Shown: piece by piece, positions 53,096-61,448 of the stretch | Numbering within the stretch: the stretch's first letter is position 1 | Layout of the letters: the number at the start of each line of letters is the position of its first letter | Program-made: the position numbers and the translations under genes | Notes under the pieces: model-generated | What the model was told of the DNA's origin: nothing | What the model saw: only the letters and a program-made list of their open reading frames with translations | Database searches by the model: none | Source of the DNA: Desulfobacter postgatei 2ac9 | GTDB lineage: Bacteria; Desulfobacterota; Desulfobacteria; Desulfobacterales; Desulfobacteraceae | Length of the DNA: 64,000 nt | Reading direction: 5' to 3' | Assembly (NCBI RefSeq): GCF_000233695.2 | Contig: NZ_CM001488.1 | Span: 2,412,279 to 2,476,278, forward strand

Positions 53096-55239
53096 ATTTC
53101 GGGACTTATGATTTGATGAAAAAAAACGTATTTGAAACCACAATCACCAAACGCAAACAAGCGGAGCTAAACTTGAATAAGAGTGAGGAAAAGCAACGCA
53201 TCCTCCTGGAAGAACTCAGGTACCGCAACATCATCGCCACAGCCATTGCAAAAGCCTCCAGTTTTTTTATTTCCCCCGATAAAGTGGACTACCAGGCCAT
53301 ACTCAGAACAATGGGAGAGAGTATTTCGGTCAACAGGGTTTATATTTTTGAGATAACGGGTAATGGCCGCACCCTTTCCAATACCCATGAATGGTGTGCC
53401 AAAGGAACCGCACCCCAGATAGAAAAGCTCAAAGAACTTGATGCCTATGCCTTTTCATGGTGGACGGACCAATTGCAGGATGGAAAGAATATTGTCATAG
53501 AAGATGTGGCCAACCTTTCAAGCCGGGCGGCCGCTGAAAAACAGATCCTCCAGAGCCAACAGATCCAGAGCCTTGTCTGTGTTCCGATCTGGGCAAAAGG
53601 GAAAAAATTGTGGGGATTCATGGGGTTCGATGATACACAAAAAAAACGCAAATGGACAGAAACGGAAATCGAGGCCCTGCAGATTATAGGAGAGATGATC
53701 TCCGGTGACCTGGAGCGAAACGCATCTGAAAAAAGGCTGGAATTTGAAAGAAAGCAACTGCTGTCCATATTTGACAGCCTGGACGGAAATATTTTCGTAT
53801 CCGATCCCCATACATATGAAATACTCTATGTAAACAAAGCCTTGAAAAAATATTTTGACCATGAGTTGATCGGAAAAATATGTTACAGGGAGTTTCAGGG
53901 GCTTGATTCACCCTGTTGTTTTTGCAGCAATAAACAGATCCTTGAAGAAAAGCCAAAAATTCACAGATGGGAATTTTACAATGCCATGATGGACAAAACA
54001 TTTTCCATTATGGACCGGATCATTCGCTGGCCGGACGGACGTGATGTCAGATTTGATTTGGCCATTGACATAACAGAAAAAAAACAGATTGAATCCTGTC
54101 TCAGGCAGGCCCAGAAAATGGAAGCCATCGGTACCCTGGCAGGGGGCATTGCCCATGATTTTAATAATATTCTTTCCGGGATTTTGGGATATCTTCAGTT
54201 GGCCCAATTCCATATTCACGAGCCGGAACTGGCCGAAAAAGACCTCCAAAAAGTTTTAGAAGGCGCCAAACGGGCCGCCTTGCTGACCAAGCAGATTCTT
54301 ACTTTCAGCCGACATAAAGGAAATGACCGCCAGCCTCTGGTCGTATTTCCTTTGGTTCAGGAAACCTTAAAATTACTTCGGTCCGTGATTCCCGCGAACA
54401 TTGACATTAAAAACAATGTTGTTTCAAAAGCCATGATACTTGCTGATTCAACCCAAATCCATCAGCTGGCACTGAATTTGTGTACCAACGCGTATCAGGC
54501 AATGGGCGACGAGCGCGGGGTGTTGACCATCAGCCTAAATGAGGTGGTCCTTGGCAAGGACCAATTGGGTCAGGAAAATAATCTGTTACCGGGTAAATAT
54601 TTAAAGTTTGAAGTTTCCGATACCGGGCCCGGTATCGAAAAAGCCATCCAAAATAAAATATTTGATCCCTATTTTACAACAAAAAAAATGGGCAAAGGAA
54701 CGGGGCTGGGGCTTGCCATGGTCGCAGGAATAGTCAAAAAGCACAATGGATTCATCACCGTGCACAGTCAACCCGGAGAGGGAGCCAGTTTCAAGGTTTT
54801 TTTACCGATTATTGCTTCCAAACTGTCTATAGAAAAACCAAAAATAGAGGGAAATCTCAGCTCATACAGTGGAAAGGAAGCCGTCATGCTTGTGGATGAC
54901 GAAACCGACATTCTTATTTCCCAGGAAAAATTTTTGACTGGTCTGGGATATAAGGTGTCAAGCTTTGAGAACGGACAATCTGCTTTACAGGCGTTTTTAA
55001 ACCATCCGCATTCATTTGATCTGATTATCACGGATATGACCATGCCACGGATATCAGGGGACAAGCTGTCCAGAGAAATTTTAAAAATAAAACCCGATAT
55101 TCCGATCATCCTGTGTACCGGATACCATGAAACCTTTACCAGGGAAGTCGCTCTGGAACTTGGCATACGAAAATATGTCCAGAAACCCATAGAAGTCGCC
55201 CTGCTGTCCAAAATGATTCGGGATATTCTTGACGCTTAG
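53092..55239 (+). CDS. Hybrid sensor histidine kinase (GAF-PAS-HisKA-HATPase-REC)
   Basis: A 715-residue cytoplasmic kinase without membrane helices. Order: short coiled lead (RKQAELNLNKSEEKQRILLE), GAF domain (about 45-205), PAS domain (about 220-340, with a C-x5-C-C-x-C cluster in CYREFQGLDSPCCFCSN), HisKA with the phospho-His in LAGGIAHDFNNILSG, HATPase with NLCTNAYQAM, SDTGPGIE and GTGLGLAMV, and a receiver domain (about 600-715) with VMLVDDETDI, the Asp in IITDMTMPRISG and QKPIE. The four-cysteine cluster could bind metal or sense redox state. Start GTG 53092 overlaps the previous stop; ATG 53116 is the alternative. No separate output regulator is seen nearby. Confidence 0.88.
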   Translation: MNFGTYDLMKKNVFETTITKRKQAELNLNKSEEKQRILLEELRYRNIIATAIAKASSFFISPDKVDYQAILRTMGESISVNRVYIFEITGNGRTLSNTHEWCAKGTAPQIEKLKELDAYAFSWWTDQLQDGKNIVIEDVANLSSRAAAEKQILQSQQIQSLVCVPIWAKGKKLWGFMGFDDTQKKRKWTETEIEALQIIGEMISGDLERNASEKRLEFERKQLLSIFDSLDGNIFVSDPHTYEILYVNKALKKYFDHELIGKICYREFQGLDSPCCFCSNKQILEEKPKIHRWEFYNAMMDKTFSIMDRIIRWPDGRDVRFDLAIDITEKKQIESCLRQAQKMEAIGTLAGGIAHDFNNILSGILGYLQLAQFHIHEPELAEKDLQKVLEGAKRAALLTKQILTFSRHKGNDRQPLVVFPLVQETLKLLRSVIPANIDIKNNVVSKAMILADSTQIHQLALNLCTNAYQAMGDERGVLTISLNEVVLGKDQLGQENNLLPGKYLKFEVSDTGPGIEKAIQNKIFDPYFTTKKMGKGTGLGLAMVAGIVKKHNGFITVHSQPGEGASFKVFLPIIASKLSIEKPKIEGNLSSYSGKEAVMLVDDETDILISQEKFLTGLGYKVSSFENGQSALQAFLNHPHSFDLIITDMTMPRISGDKLSREILKIKPDIPIILCTGYHETFTREVALELGIRKYVQKPIEVALLSKMIRDILDA

Positions 55240-55365
55240 GAATGAGACCGAAATAATTTAACCCGGGATATAGCAAAACGAATTTGAGCATGTTATTTTC
55301 CGTAATGGGATAGCTTAATGACTCGGATATCTTTAAATCGTTCTATATCTGCAAAGGTGGTTGCC

Positions 55366-56646
55366 ATGGACTTAAAACAACAAAGCAACTTGAATATCGC
55401 CATTATTGGTTCCGGCATCTCCGGTATTTGCGCCGCATATCTTCTCCAAAAACGGCACAAGGTGACGCTGTTTGAAAAAAATGATTATTTCGGAGGCCAT
55501 ACCCATACGATTATCCTCCCGGACGGTCCTGATACAGGCACCCCTGTGGATACGGGTTTTATCGTACTCAATGAGCGGACCTATCCTAATTTTATAAAAT
55601 TTTTGTCACTGCTCGGCGTTGAAAAATGCCCAACCGATATGTCATTTTCCTACTTTTGTGAAAGAACAGGTCTTTGTTATGCCAGCCAAAATCTGAATTC
55701 CATATTTGCCCAGCGTGCTAACATATTTAAGCCTAAATTCCTCCGGTTTGTTTACGAAATGGTACGCTTTCTGCGGATACTGAGAAAAGCATATCGTTCC
55801 AATGGCCTGCCGGCTGTCACACTGTCTGAATATGCACGACAAAAAGGACTTCACCGTGAGGTCATTGACCAGTTCATCATCCCCATGGCAGCAGCCATAT
55901 GGTCGGGTTCAGATTTTCAGATCAGCCGTTTCCCCATCCGAACCTTTGCCCAGTTTTATGAAAATCACGGCCTTTTAGGCGTAACCGGCCATCCGCCCTG
56001 GTATTTTGTCAAGGGAGGCAGCCATTCCTATGTCAATGCCTTTCTGAAATCATTCAAAGGCAGGGCCGTTAAAAGCAGTGCCGTGAGTCGAATATCCCGT
56101 AAGCCGGACGGCATTACCCTGGATTTTAAAAATGACGGCCCCCAGGATTTTGATGCCGTTGTGGTCGCCACCCATGCAGATCAGGCCTTAAAGCTGCTTG
56201 AAACCCCAAGTGCCAGGGAAAAAGAACTTTTAGGAGCCTGGTCTTATTCAAAAAACAAAACCTTCCTGCATACGGATACAAGCGTCATGCCCCCCAGCAA
56301 AAGGGCCTGGGCCAGCTGGAATTATACACGTCACAAAAAATCCAAACCGGATGCCCCGGTAACGGTAAGCTATGACATGACCCACCTGCAGAGACTGAAG
56401 ACACGGCAGCGATATTTTGTAACCCTGAATCCACAAAACCAGATTCCCCAATCCCATGTAATCAAAGAAATTAATTACACCCATCCTCAATATTCTTTTG
56501 AAGCATTTAGCTCACAGAACGAATTGCCAACCTTAAACGGAAAAAATAACACTTTTTTCTGCGGGGCATATTTCGGGTTTGGATTTCATGAAGATGGGGT
56601 TAAGTCTGCATTATGTGTTGGGAAGAAATTTGGGGTGACCTTATGA
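55366..56646 (+). CDS. FAD-dependent amine-oxidase-like protein
   Basis: A 426-residue flavoprotein from ATG 55366, which has AAAGGTGG 5 bases upstream; an earlier in-frame ATG at 55318 lacks one. The dinucleotide motif is IAIIGSGISGICAAYLLQ, followed by VTLFEKNDYFGGHTHT, VDTGFIVLNERTYPNF, and a C-terminal FCGAYFGFGFHEDGVKSAL that binds FAD. This is the NAD(P)/FAD amine oxidase (COG2907) that is encoded beside DUF1365 and cyclopropane synthase in many proteobacteria. Its stop overlaps the next start (ATGA). It probably acts on the fatty acyl chains of membrane lipids with its neighbour, but the reaction is not established. Confidence 0.9.
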   Translation: MDLKQQSNLNIAIIGSGISGICAAYLLQKRHKVTLFEKNDYFGGHTHTIILPDGPDTGTPVDTGFIVLNERTYPNFIKFLSLLGVEKCPTDMSFSYFCERTGLCYASQNLNSIFAQRANIFKPKFLRFVYEMVRFLRILRKAYRSNGLPAVTLSEYARQKGLHREVIDQFIIPMAAAIWSGSDFQISRFPIRTFAQFYENHGLLGVTGHPPWYFVKGGSHSYVNAFLKSFKGRAVKSSAVSRISRKPDGITLDFKNDGPQDFDAVVVATHADQALKLLETPSAREKELLGAWSYSKNKTFLHTDTSVMPPSKRAWASWNYTRHKKSKPDAPVTVSYDMTHLQRLKTRQRYFVTLNPQNQIPQSHVIKEINYTHPQYSFEAFSSQNELPTLNGKNNTFFCGAYFGFGFHEDGVKSALCVGKKFGVTL

Positions 56647-58607
56647 ATTCTAAAATTTTTACAGGAAAAATAAAACATCGTCGTTATTGGCCTGTGGACC
56701 ATGATCTGTCCTACCCTGTGTACCTGTATGCCTTTGATCTTGATGAATTTTCCGGTCTTAATCGACGATATCCCCTTTTTGGGTACAACAAATTGGCTGT
56801 TACATCCATCCATGACAGGGATTACCTTCAGCCCGGCAATCTTCCGATAAAAGAAAAACTATCTGAATTGCTCCGCCGGCACCAGATCAAACAGTCTGTT
56901 TCCAATATTATCATGATCACATCCGCCCGGTATTTTAATTATGTGTTTAACCCGGTCAGTTTTTATTACTGCTATACTGACGATCATGCACTTGCGGCAA
57001 TCATTGCTGAAGTCAACAATACCTACGGCGAGCGTCATCCCTATGTGCTTAAAGCCGGAACGCCGGGGGCAGGCAAGTGGATTGCAACATTTCAAACCCC
57101 CAAAGTATTCCATGTCTCCCCATTCAACAAAGTCGAAGGCATTTACCGCTTTTATTTTTCAGATCCCAAAGATCAATTGGAAATTAAAATTGAACTGTTC
57201 AATAATAACAAAAAAATAATGACCGCAGAGTTTAAGGGTGCCGGGGTGCCTATGACCGCTGTCAATCATTTAAAAACAATAATGGAATATCCTTTTGCTC
57301 CCCACTTAAGTATTCCCAGAATATATGCCCATGCATTTAAGCTGTTTTTCAAAAAAAAGTTAAGCTTTAATGATAAACCCATTCCCCAAAGCCCCATGAC
57401 AATGAAAAAACAAACCCCGGGTATTTTTGAAACCCTCTGTCAAAAACTTGTTTTCAAGGCACTGAGAAAAATCACCATCGGCGGCTTTAAGATTAAGATG
57501 CCGAATCAGGAAATAATTAGTTTCGGCCATCCCGAAGATTCCCATCCTGTGATCATGAAAATAGAGGACTACAATTTTTTCCCAAGAGTCATTTTGGATG
57601 GTGAAATCGGATTCGGTGAAGCCTATATGCATTCTGAATGGGATACCCCGGACCTTTTGAAATTGTTAAAGATCTTAATTCAAAACCGTGATCATTTTTC
57701 AGACGGCAACCTGCTGCTTTCGTTTTTCACCCGGATAAAGGAAAAAACGGCCCATGACGGGCGGATAAATTCCATAAAAAACACCCCGGAAAACATCCGG
57801 GCCCACTATGATTTGAGCAATGCCTTTTATGAACTTTTCCTGGATAATCAGATGATGTATTCATGCGGCATTTTCGAACAACCGGACGATTCCCTGGAAA
57901 AATCGCAGGAGCAGAAAATGATGCGTATTTTGACCCAAGCGGATATCCGGGAGACCCATCATATTCTTGAAATCGGATGCGGGTGGGGTGGTTTTGCGGT
58001 ATTTGCCGCCCAAAAAACCGGTTGTCATGTGACCGGCATTACAGTTTCCAAAGCCCAGTATGACAGGGCATGTCAGCGAATAATTGATGAAGGGCTTGGG
58101 GACCGGGTCACCATCAAGCTTCAGGACTACCGCCATATAACAGGCAAATTTGACCGGATTGTCTCCATAGAAATGATCGAGGCTGTGGGACCACAGTTTT
58201 TTTCCACATATTTCAAGCGTGGGCAAGCCCTTCTAAAACCCGGCGGCAGGATGCTCTTTCAGTCCATCATAATTGAAGATAAACGATATAAGAACTATTG
58301 CAAAGAAAGGGACTGGATTCAAAAACATATTTTTCCGGGCGGTCATCTGCCATGCCTGAAAATTCTTAAAGAGACCATATCAGAACATACCGATTTTCAT
58401 ATATCAAATGTTCATCATATGGGCGCCGACTATGCCGTAACCCTGTCGCACTGGCGGGATCGCTTCCTGTCAAATAAAGAGAATATCGTCAGATTGGGCT
58501 TTGACGAGATATTCTTCAGAAAATGGATCTATTATTTTTCTATCTGTGAAGCAGGGTTTACCGTTGGTGGCATTGACGATATCCAGGTCAGCTTAGAGCT
58601 TGTTTAA
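56643..58607 (+). CDS. DUF1365 - cyclopropane-fatty-acyl-phospholipid synthase fusion
   Basis: A 654-residue protein from ATG 56643, overlapping the amine oxidase stop. Residues 1 to about 260 are DUF1365 (KIKHRRYWPVDHDLSYPVYL, YFNYVFNPVSFYYCY, VEGIYRFYF, MTAVNHLKTIMEYP). After a short linker (about 260-275) residues 280-654 form a cyclopropane synthase/mycolic-type SAM methyltransferase: RAHYDLSNAFYELFLDNQMMYSCG, the SAM loop EIGCGWGGFA, GITVSKAQYDRA, IEMIEAVG and HIFPGGHLPC. Cyclopropane synthases modify the double bonds of membrane phospholipids using SAM. The two parts are normally separate adjacent genes; here they are one polypeptide with no internal start signal. Confidence 0.92.
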   Translation: MNSKIFTGKIKHRRYWPVDHDLSYPVYLYAFDLDEFSGLNRRYPLFGYNKLAVTSIHDRDYLQPGNLPIKEKLSELLRRHQIKQSVSNIIMITSARYFNYVFNPVSFYYCYTDDHALAAIIAEVNNTYGERHPYVLKAGTPGAGKWIATFQTPKVFHVSPFNKVEGIYRFYFSDPKDQLEIKIELFNNNKKIMTAEFKGAGVPMTAVNHLKTIMEYPFAPHLSIPRIYAHAFKLFFKKKLSFNDKPIPQSPMTMKKQTPGIFETLCQKLVFKALRKITIGGFKIKMPNQEIISFGHPEDSHPVIMKIEDYNFFPRVILDGEIGFGEAYMHSEWDTPDLLKLLKILIQNRDHFSDGNLLLSFFTRIKEKTAHDGRINSIKNTPENIRAHYDLSNAFYELFLDNQMMYSCGIFEQPDDSLEKSQEQKMMRILTQADIRETHHILEIGCGWGGFAVFAAQKTGCHVTGITVSKAQYDRACQRIIDEGLGDRVTIKLQDYRHITGKFDRIVSIEMIEAVGPQFFSTYFKRGQALLKPGGRMLFQSIIIEDKRYKNYCKERDWIQKHIFPGGHLPCLKILKETISEHTDFHISNVHHMGADYAVTLSHWRDRFLSNKENIVRLGFDEIFFRKWIYYFSICEAGFTVGGIDDIQVSLELV

Positions 58608-58664
58608 AAATTGGTTCTCATTCTCATGTGATTCCAGCCGATTCATCTATTTTTAAACAGGCTC
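58596..58664. terminator. Long inverted repeat between converging genes
   Basis: GAGCTTGTTTAAAAAT (58596-58611, including the synthase stop) and ATTTTTAAACAGGCTC (58649-58664) pair at 15 of 16 positions around a 37-base spacer. It directly joins the ends of two converging genes and would work as a transcription end on either strand. The right arm is related to a sequence at about 4825-4845. Confidence 0.45.
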
Positions 58665-60089
58665 TTAACCCTTTGACACAAAAGCGTTTAATTTTTCCCA
58701 GAGAATCTGCCTTTCCTGTGCTGATTCACAGGTCCCGGGAAAGATGACGGTTTCATGGGGACGCCTGTCCAACCAGAACAACCCTGTATATTGCCCTGCC
58801 CGCTTTGAAGTTGCCAGCCAGACAATGGTATCGGCACCTTGTTCCGGCGTTCTTAAAATTCTTTTCACCCGTTCATGAAATCCAGGCAGGGACCGTTCAA
58901 TACCCGGAGTATCCACCCACCCGGGATGCATGGCATTTACCCGTATCCCATGTGTTTTAAACTGCTCAGCCCAGATTTGAGTCAAACTGACGACACCCCT
59001 TTTCGCACGGGCATAGGCTTTGGCCCCGTTATACTGCCCCTGGCTGTTTTCAAGATCGTTTACCTCAATTTTCTGGGTATACATGCCGCCGGATGATACA
59101 TTGATAATTCTTGGAGATTCCGATGCAGCAAGGGCATCCTTTAAATATTGTGTCAACAGGAATACCCCCAGAAGATCCGTCGCAAACGTCTGCTCCAATC
59201 CTTCCGGGGTATTTTTACGCTCATTAAACAATGCACCGGCATTGTTAATGAGGATATCGATGTTCTTTTTAAAAGCTTTAAGGGCTTTTGAGACCTCCCT
59301 GATCTCGTCCATCAGGCTTAAGTCTGCAATCAAAAAATCAATATGCGGGTTACCGGTCTTTTCAACAATTTCCTGACGAACCTGTTCAGCCTTTACACGG
59401 TTCCTTGCGATAATGGTTAAAAAGGCTTTTTTTTCTGCGAGTTTAAAAGCGGCCGCCTTTCCAATTCCGGAGGTGCCGCCTGTCAATACGATCTTTTTTC
59501 CGTATAGCACCCCCTTTGGTTCTGACCAGAATCTTTTGCCCAAGGCATACCCAAATCGGCTGAACAGGATCATTCCGGGGATAATTAAATGATCTGCAAG
59601 ATAATCAGGCAGGCCGCTCCCTGATTTAAACCACATCGCTTTATTGGGCAGACGTCGGGTTCCGGCAAGTTTCTGTTCAAGGCCTGCCATGGCTTTTTCA
59701 CCTGTTTTTTTCATGACCGGAAACAGAAGTTTCTCAATAAGGTTACCAAACCGATGAAAGCGGATATCTGCCTGGTAGTCGATTTGTGTTCCAATGGCTG
59801 TTTTTGTAAAAACAATGGTATCCATTGCCGTGAAGGACTCACCCACCCCTTTCAATACAACCCTGGAAAAAGGGTCATACTCAATAATTTCATATTTCAT
59901 TTTCGGACGAAAGGGGCCAAACTTCAAAACAAGATCATATTGTGAACCAACGCCGATTTTTTTCTGATCAACCCTGACCGAAGAAACCACCCCTGGGTCC
60001 CAGGCCTGAATATGGCTGAAATCGCTGGTATATTCAAAGACATAATTTAAGGATCTTTCAACGAGAATGGACTCTTTTAATCTTATCAT
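58665..60089 (-). CDS. SRPBCC - short-chain dehydrogenase fusion protein
   Basis: A 474-residue two-domain protein. Residues 1-145 are an SRPBCC (polyketide cyclase/START-like) domain (IRLKESILVERSLNYVFEYTS, HIQAWDPGVVSSVRV, IDYQADIRFHRFG). From about 195 there is a classical SDR like DHRS12: cofactor loop LTGGTSGIGKAAAF, LINNAGALFNER, INVSSGGMYTQ, catalytic YARAK and HPGWVDTPGI. SRPBCC folds bind hydrophobic ligands, so the protein could hold a lipid-like substrate for reduction or oxidation by the SDR. It converges on the DUF1365-synthase gene and is read in the same direction as the selenoprotein gene 94 bp upstream. The reaction is unknown. Confidence 0.88.
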   Translation of the reverse strand: MIRLKESILVERSLNYVFEYTSDFSHIQAWDPGVVSSVRVDQKKIGVGSQYDLVLKFGPFRPKMKYEIIEYDPFSRVVLKGVGESFTAMDTIVFTKTAIGTQIDYQADIRFHRFGNLIEKLLFPVMKKTGEKAMAGLEQKLAGTRRLPNKAMWFKSGSGLPDYLADHLIIPGMILFSRFGYALGKRFWSEPKGVLYGKKIVLTGGTSGIGKAAAFKLAEKKAFLTIIARNRVKAEQVRQEIVEKTGNPHIDFLIADLSLMDEIREVSKALKAFKKNIDILINNAGALFNERKNTPEGLEQTFATDLLGVFLLTQYLKDALAASESPRIINVSSGGMYTQKIEVNDLENSQGQYNGAKAYARAKRGVVSLTQIWAEQFKTHGIRVNAMHPGWVDTPGIERSLPGFHERVKRILRTPEQGADTIVWLATSKRAGQYTGLFWLDRRPHETVIFPGTCESAQERQILWEKLNAFVSKG

Positions 60090-60183
60090 CAGGCCCCCTA
60101 ATTTTTAAATATGCTCTTAATTTTCACCTATGAAATAAACTTTATTTTAAATGATTCACTTATCCTCGGGTACTCAAAGACGG

Positions 60184-60723
60184 TTATTGCCCAATTGCCA
60201 GTACCAAATCATCAACCGTTGGGTGATCACCGGCTTTTTTAGATGAAAAAAAATAGCGTACCGCGCCTGACTTATCTACGACAATCGCGCCACCAAGCTG
60301 AAATGTGCTTCCCTGAATCGAACCCTGCCGATGGCCTTGCTTGAATGCCGACGCAGCCTTAAATACAGATCCTATACTCACAAATCCTTTCAAGCCGTTT
60401 GAAAACCCTAAAGCTGAAAAAGCGTTGAGTGAGGGATCGGAAAAAAGTAATCCGCGATATCCTGTTTTTTCCCGGAATTCCGTGAAGTGAACAGGATCAC
60501 CCGACCCGATTACGACAAGATTCGCCTTGTGTTCACTGAATCGCTCTGCGTTATCGGCAAGATCAGCAACCTGCTGACGGCAGAAGACTCATCCAAAATG
60601 TCTGACAAACACTAAGGCCGCTGTTTTTTCATGCCACAGCGTTGATATTTTCACCTGTTCTCTGCGCTCGTTTAGAACAGTCAGTTCACCAAGAACTTCA
60701 GTTGAAACATTTTCATATGCCAT
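60184..60723 (-). CDS. Peroxiredoxin-like (AhpC/TSA_2, PRXL2-type) selenoprotein with Sec45
   Basis: From ATG 60723, preceded by GGGGG, the frame runs 179 codons to TAA at 60186-60184 with one in-frame TGA (60591-60589, codon 45). The context is LVFVRHFG-TGA-VFCRQQ, exactly where peroxiredoxin-like AhpC/TSA_2 proteins have the first Cys of their CxxC (FVRHFGCPFCR). The frame is coherent on both sides: MAYENVSTEVLGELTVLNER before, GYRGLLFSDPSLNAFSALGF and QGSTFQLGGAIVVDKSGAV after. A SECIS-type hairpin follows 17 nt after the TGA. I read it as selenocysteine in a U-x-x-C redox motif. The product should reduce hydroperoxides using thiols. Confidence 0.85.
60562..60578 (-). promoter_or_regulatory. 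Bacterial SECIS element candidate
   Basis: On the minus strand GTCAGCA-GGT-TGCTGAT forms a 7-bp stem (outermost pair G-T) with the loop GGT. The loop begins 18 nt after the in-frame TGA at 60591-60589, within the distance known for bacterial SECIS elements, and has G as the first loop bases, as SelB recognition needs. Confidence 0.68.
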
Positions 60724-60752
60724 TTTTACCCCCTTGAAACCGTAAAATAACA

Positions 60753-60784
60753 AAAGGCCTCAATTTTTGAGAACTGAGGCCTTT
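60753..60784 (-). terminator. Intrinsic terminator of the coiled-coil protein gene
   Basis: AAAGGCCTCA (60753-60762 on the plus strand) and TGAGGCCTTT (60775-60784) form a perfect 10-bp stem. On the minus strand it is followed by T-rich sequence (TTTTGTTATTTT). It ends the gene 60818-61120 and lies just before the selenoprotein gene. Confidence 0.78.
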
Positions 60785-60817
60785 AACGTGTATTTAAGAC
60801 TAAAAATTATGAGATTT

Positions 60818-61120
60818 TCAACCGCCGACGTTACCACCTTCAAGATCCATCCAGGCCCTGTTAACGCTGCTGCCCACTGTTCCGAACAACTCATCCAGTT
60901 CATTTTTCATCGGAGACCAGTCTGACGGGCATTCATTTTCCAGTTGATCAACGCGAGCCTGAGCAGTCGTTACCTCTTGTTCAAGTTGTCCTATGAGTGG
61001 TAAAATCTTTTCTTTTTGTGCAGAACCATAAGTATCTGCGACCTTTTTCATCGCTTCTAATTTCTTTTTCCAAGCAGTCACTTCAGCCAACATTGCTTGA
61101 CAATAGTCTTTAACGTCCAT
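60818..61120 (-). CDS. Small coiled-coil protein of unknown function
   Basis: A 100-residue protein, start ATG 61120 with AGGAG 7 bases before it. Most of it is predicted helical coiled coil (AWKKKLEAMKKVADTYGSAQ, LEQEVTTAQARVDQLENE), ending with LFGTVGSSVNRAWMDLEGGN. It resembles short stress-related coiled-coil proteins found near membrane or redox genes, but I do not recognise a named family. The C-terminal motif is repeated in a broken second copy at 61300-61425. It has its own strong terminator, so it is monocistronic. Confidence 0.75.
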   Translation of the reverse strand: MDVKDYCQAMLAEVTAWKKKLEAMKKVADTYGSAQKEKILPLIGQLEQEVTTAQARVDQLENECPSDWSPMKNELDELFGTVGSSVNRAWMDLEGGNVGG

Positions 61121-61299
61121 GATTTCTCCTCTCAATTAGATTAATGAAATGTTGCGTTCAGACACATATAACCTTTATAAAGACTAAGAAAATCGTCGTA
61201 CCATAACAAATCAGAACAGGTTTCGAATATCCAGGCAACAACTGACGAAAATCTCATAAAGTTATATGATTATTTACTATACAAGATTCACAGATAATT

Positions 61300-61425
61300 G
61301 CAACCCTATATTTTTAACCGCCGACGTTAACTGTTCAACCCCTACCCAGCCCGTGTCAAAATCGCTCCAGGCCCTCTCAACGATAGTGCCGAATGTTCCG
61401 AATAACGACCATCTCCTGACAGACA
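61300..61425 (-). pseudogene. Broken second copy of the small coiled-coil protein (C-terminal part)
   Basis: The minus strand reads LFGTFGTIVERAWSDFDTGW followed by VGVEQLTSAVKN, which parallels LFGTVGSSVNRAWMDLEGGN at the end of the neighbouring gene. There is no N-terminal coiled-coil part or start codon. The piece lies between aqpZ and the intact gene, and the remaining sequence of 61121-61448 shows no other gene. It is probably a degraded tandem duplicate. Confidence 0.6.
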
Positions 61426-61448
61426 CAGCAAACAATGAACGATGTCAA

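Noticed and set aside
60184-60393. A separate 69-residue gene within the peroxiredoxin region
   Set aside because: It is the C-terminal part of the longer frame that continues upstream through the TGA read as selenocysteine.
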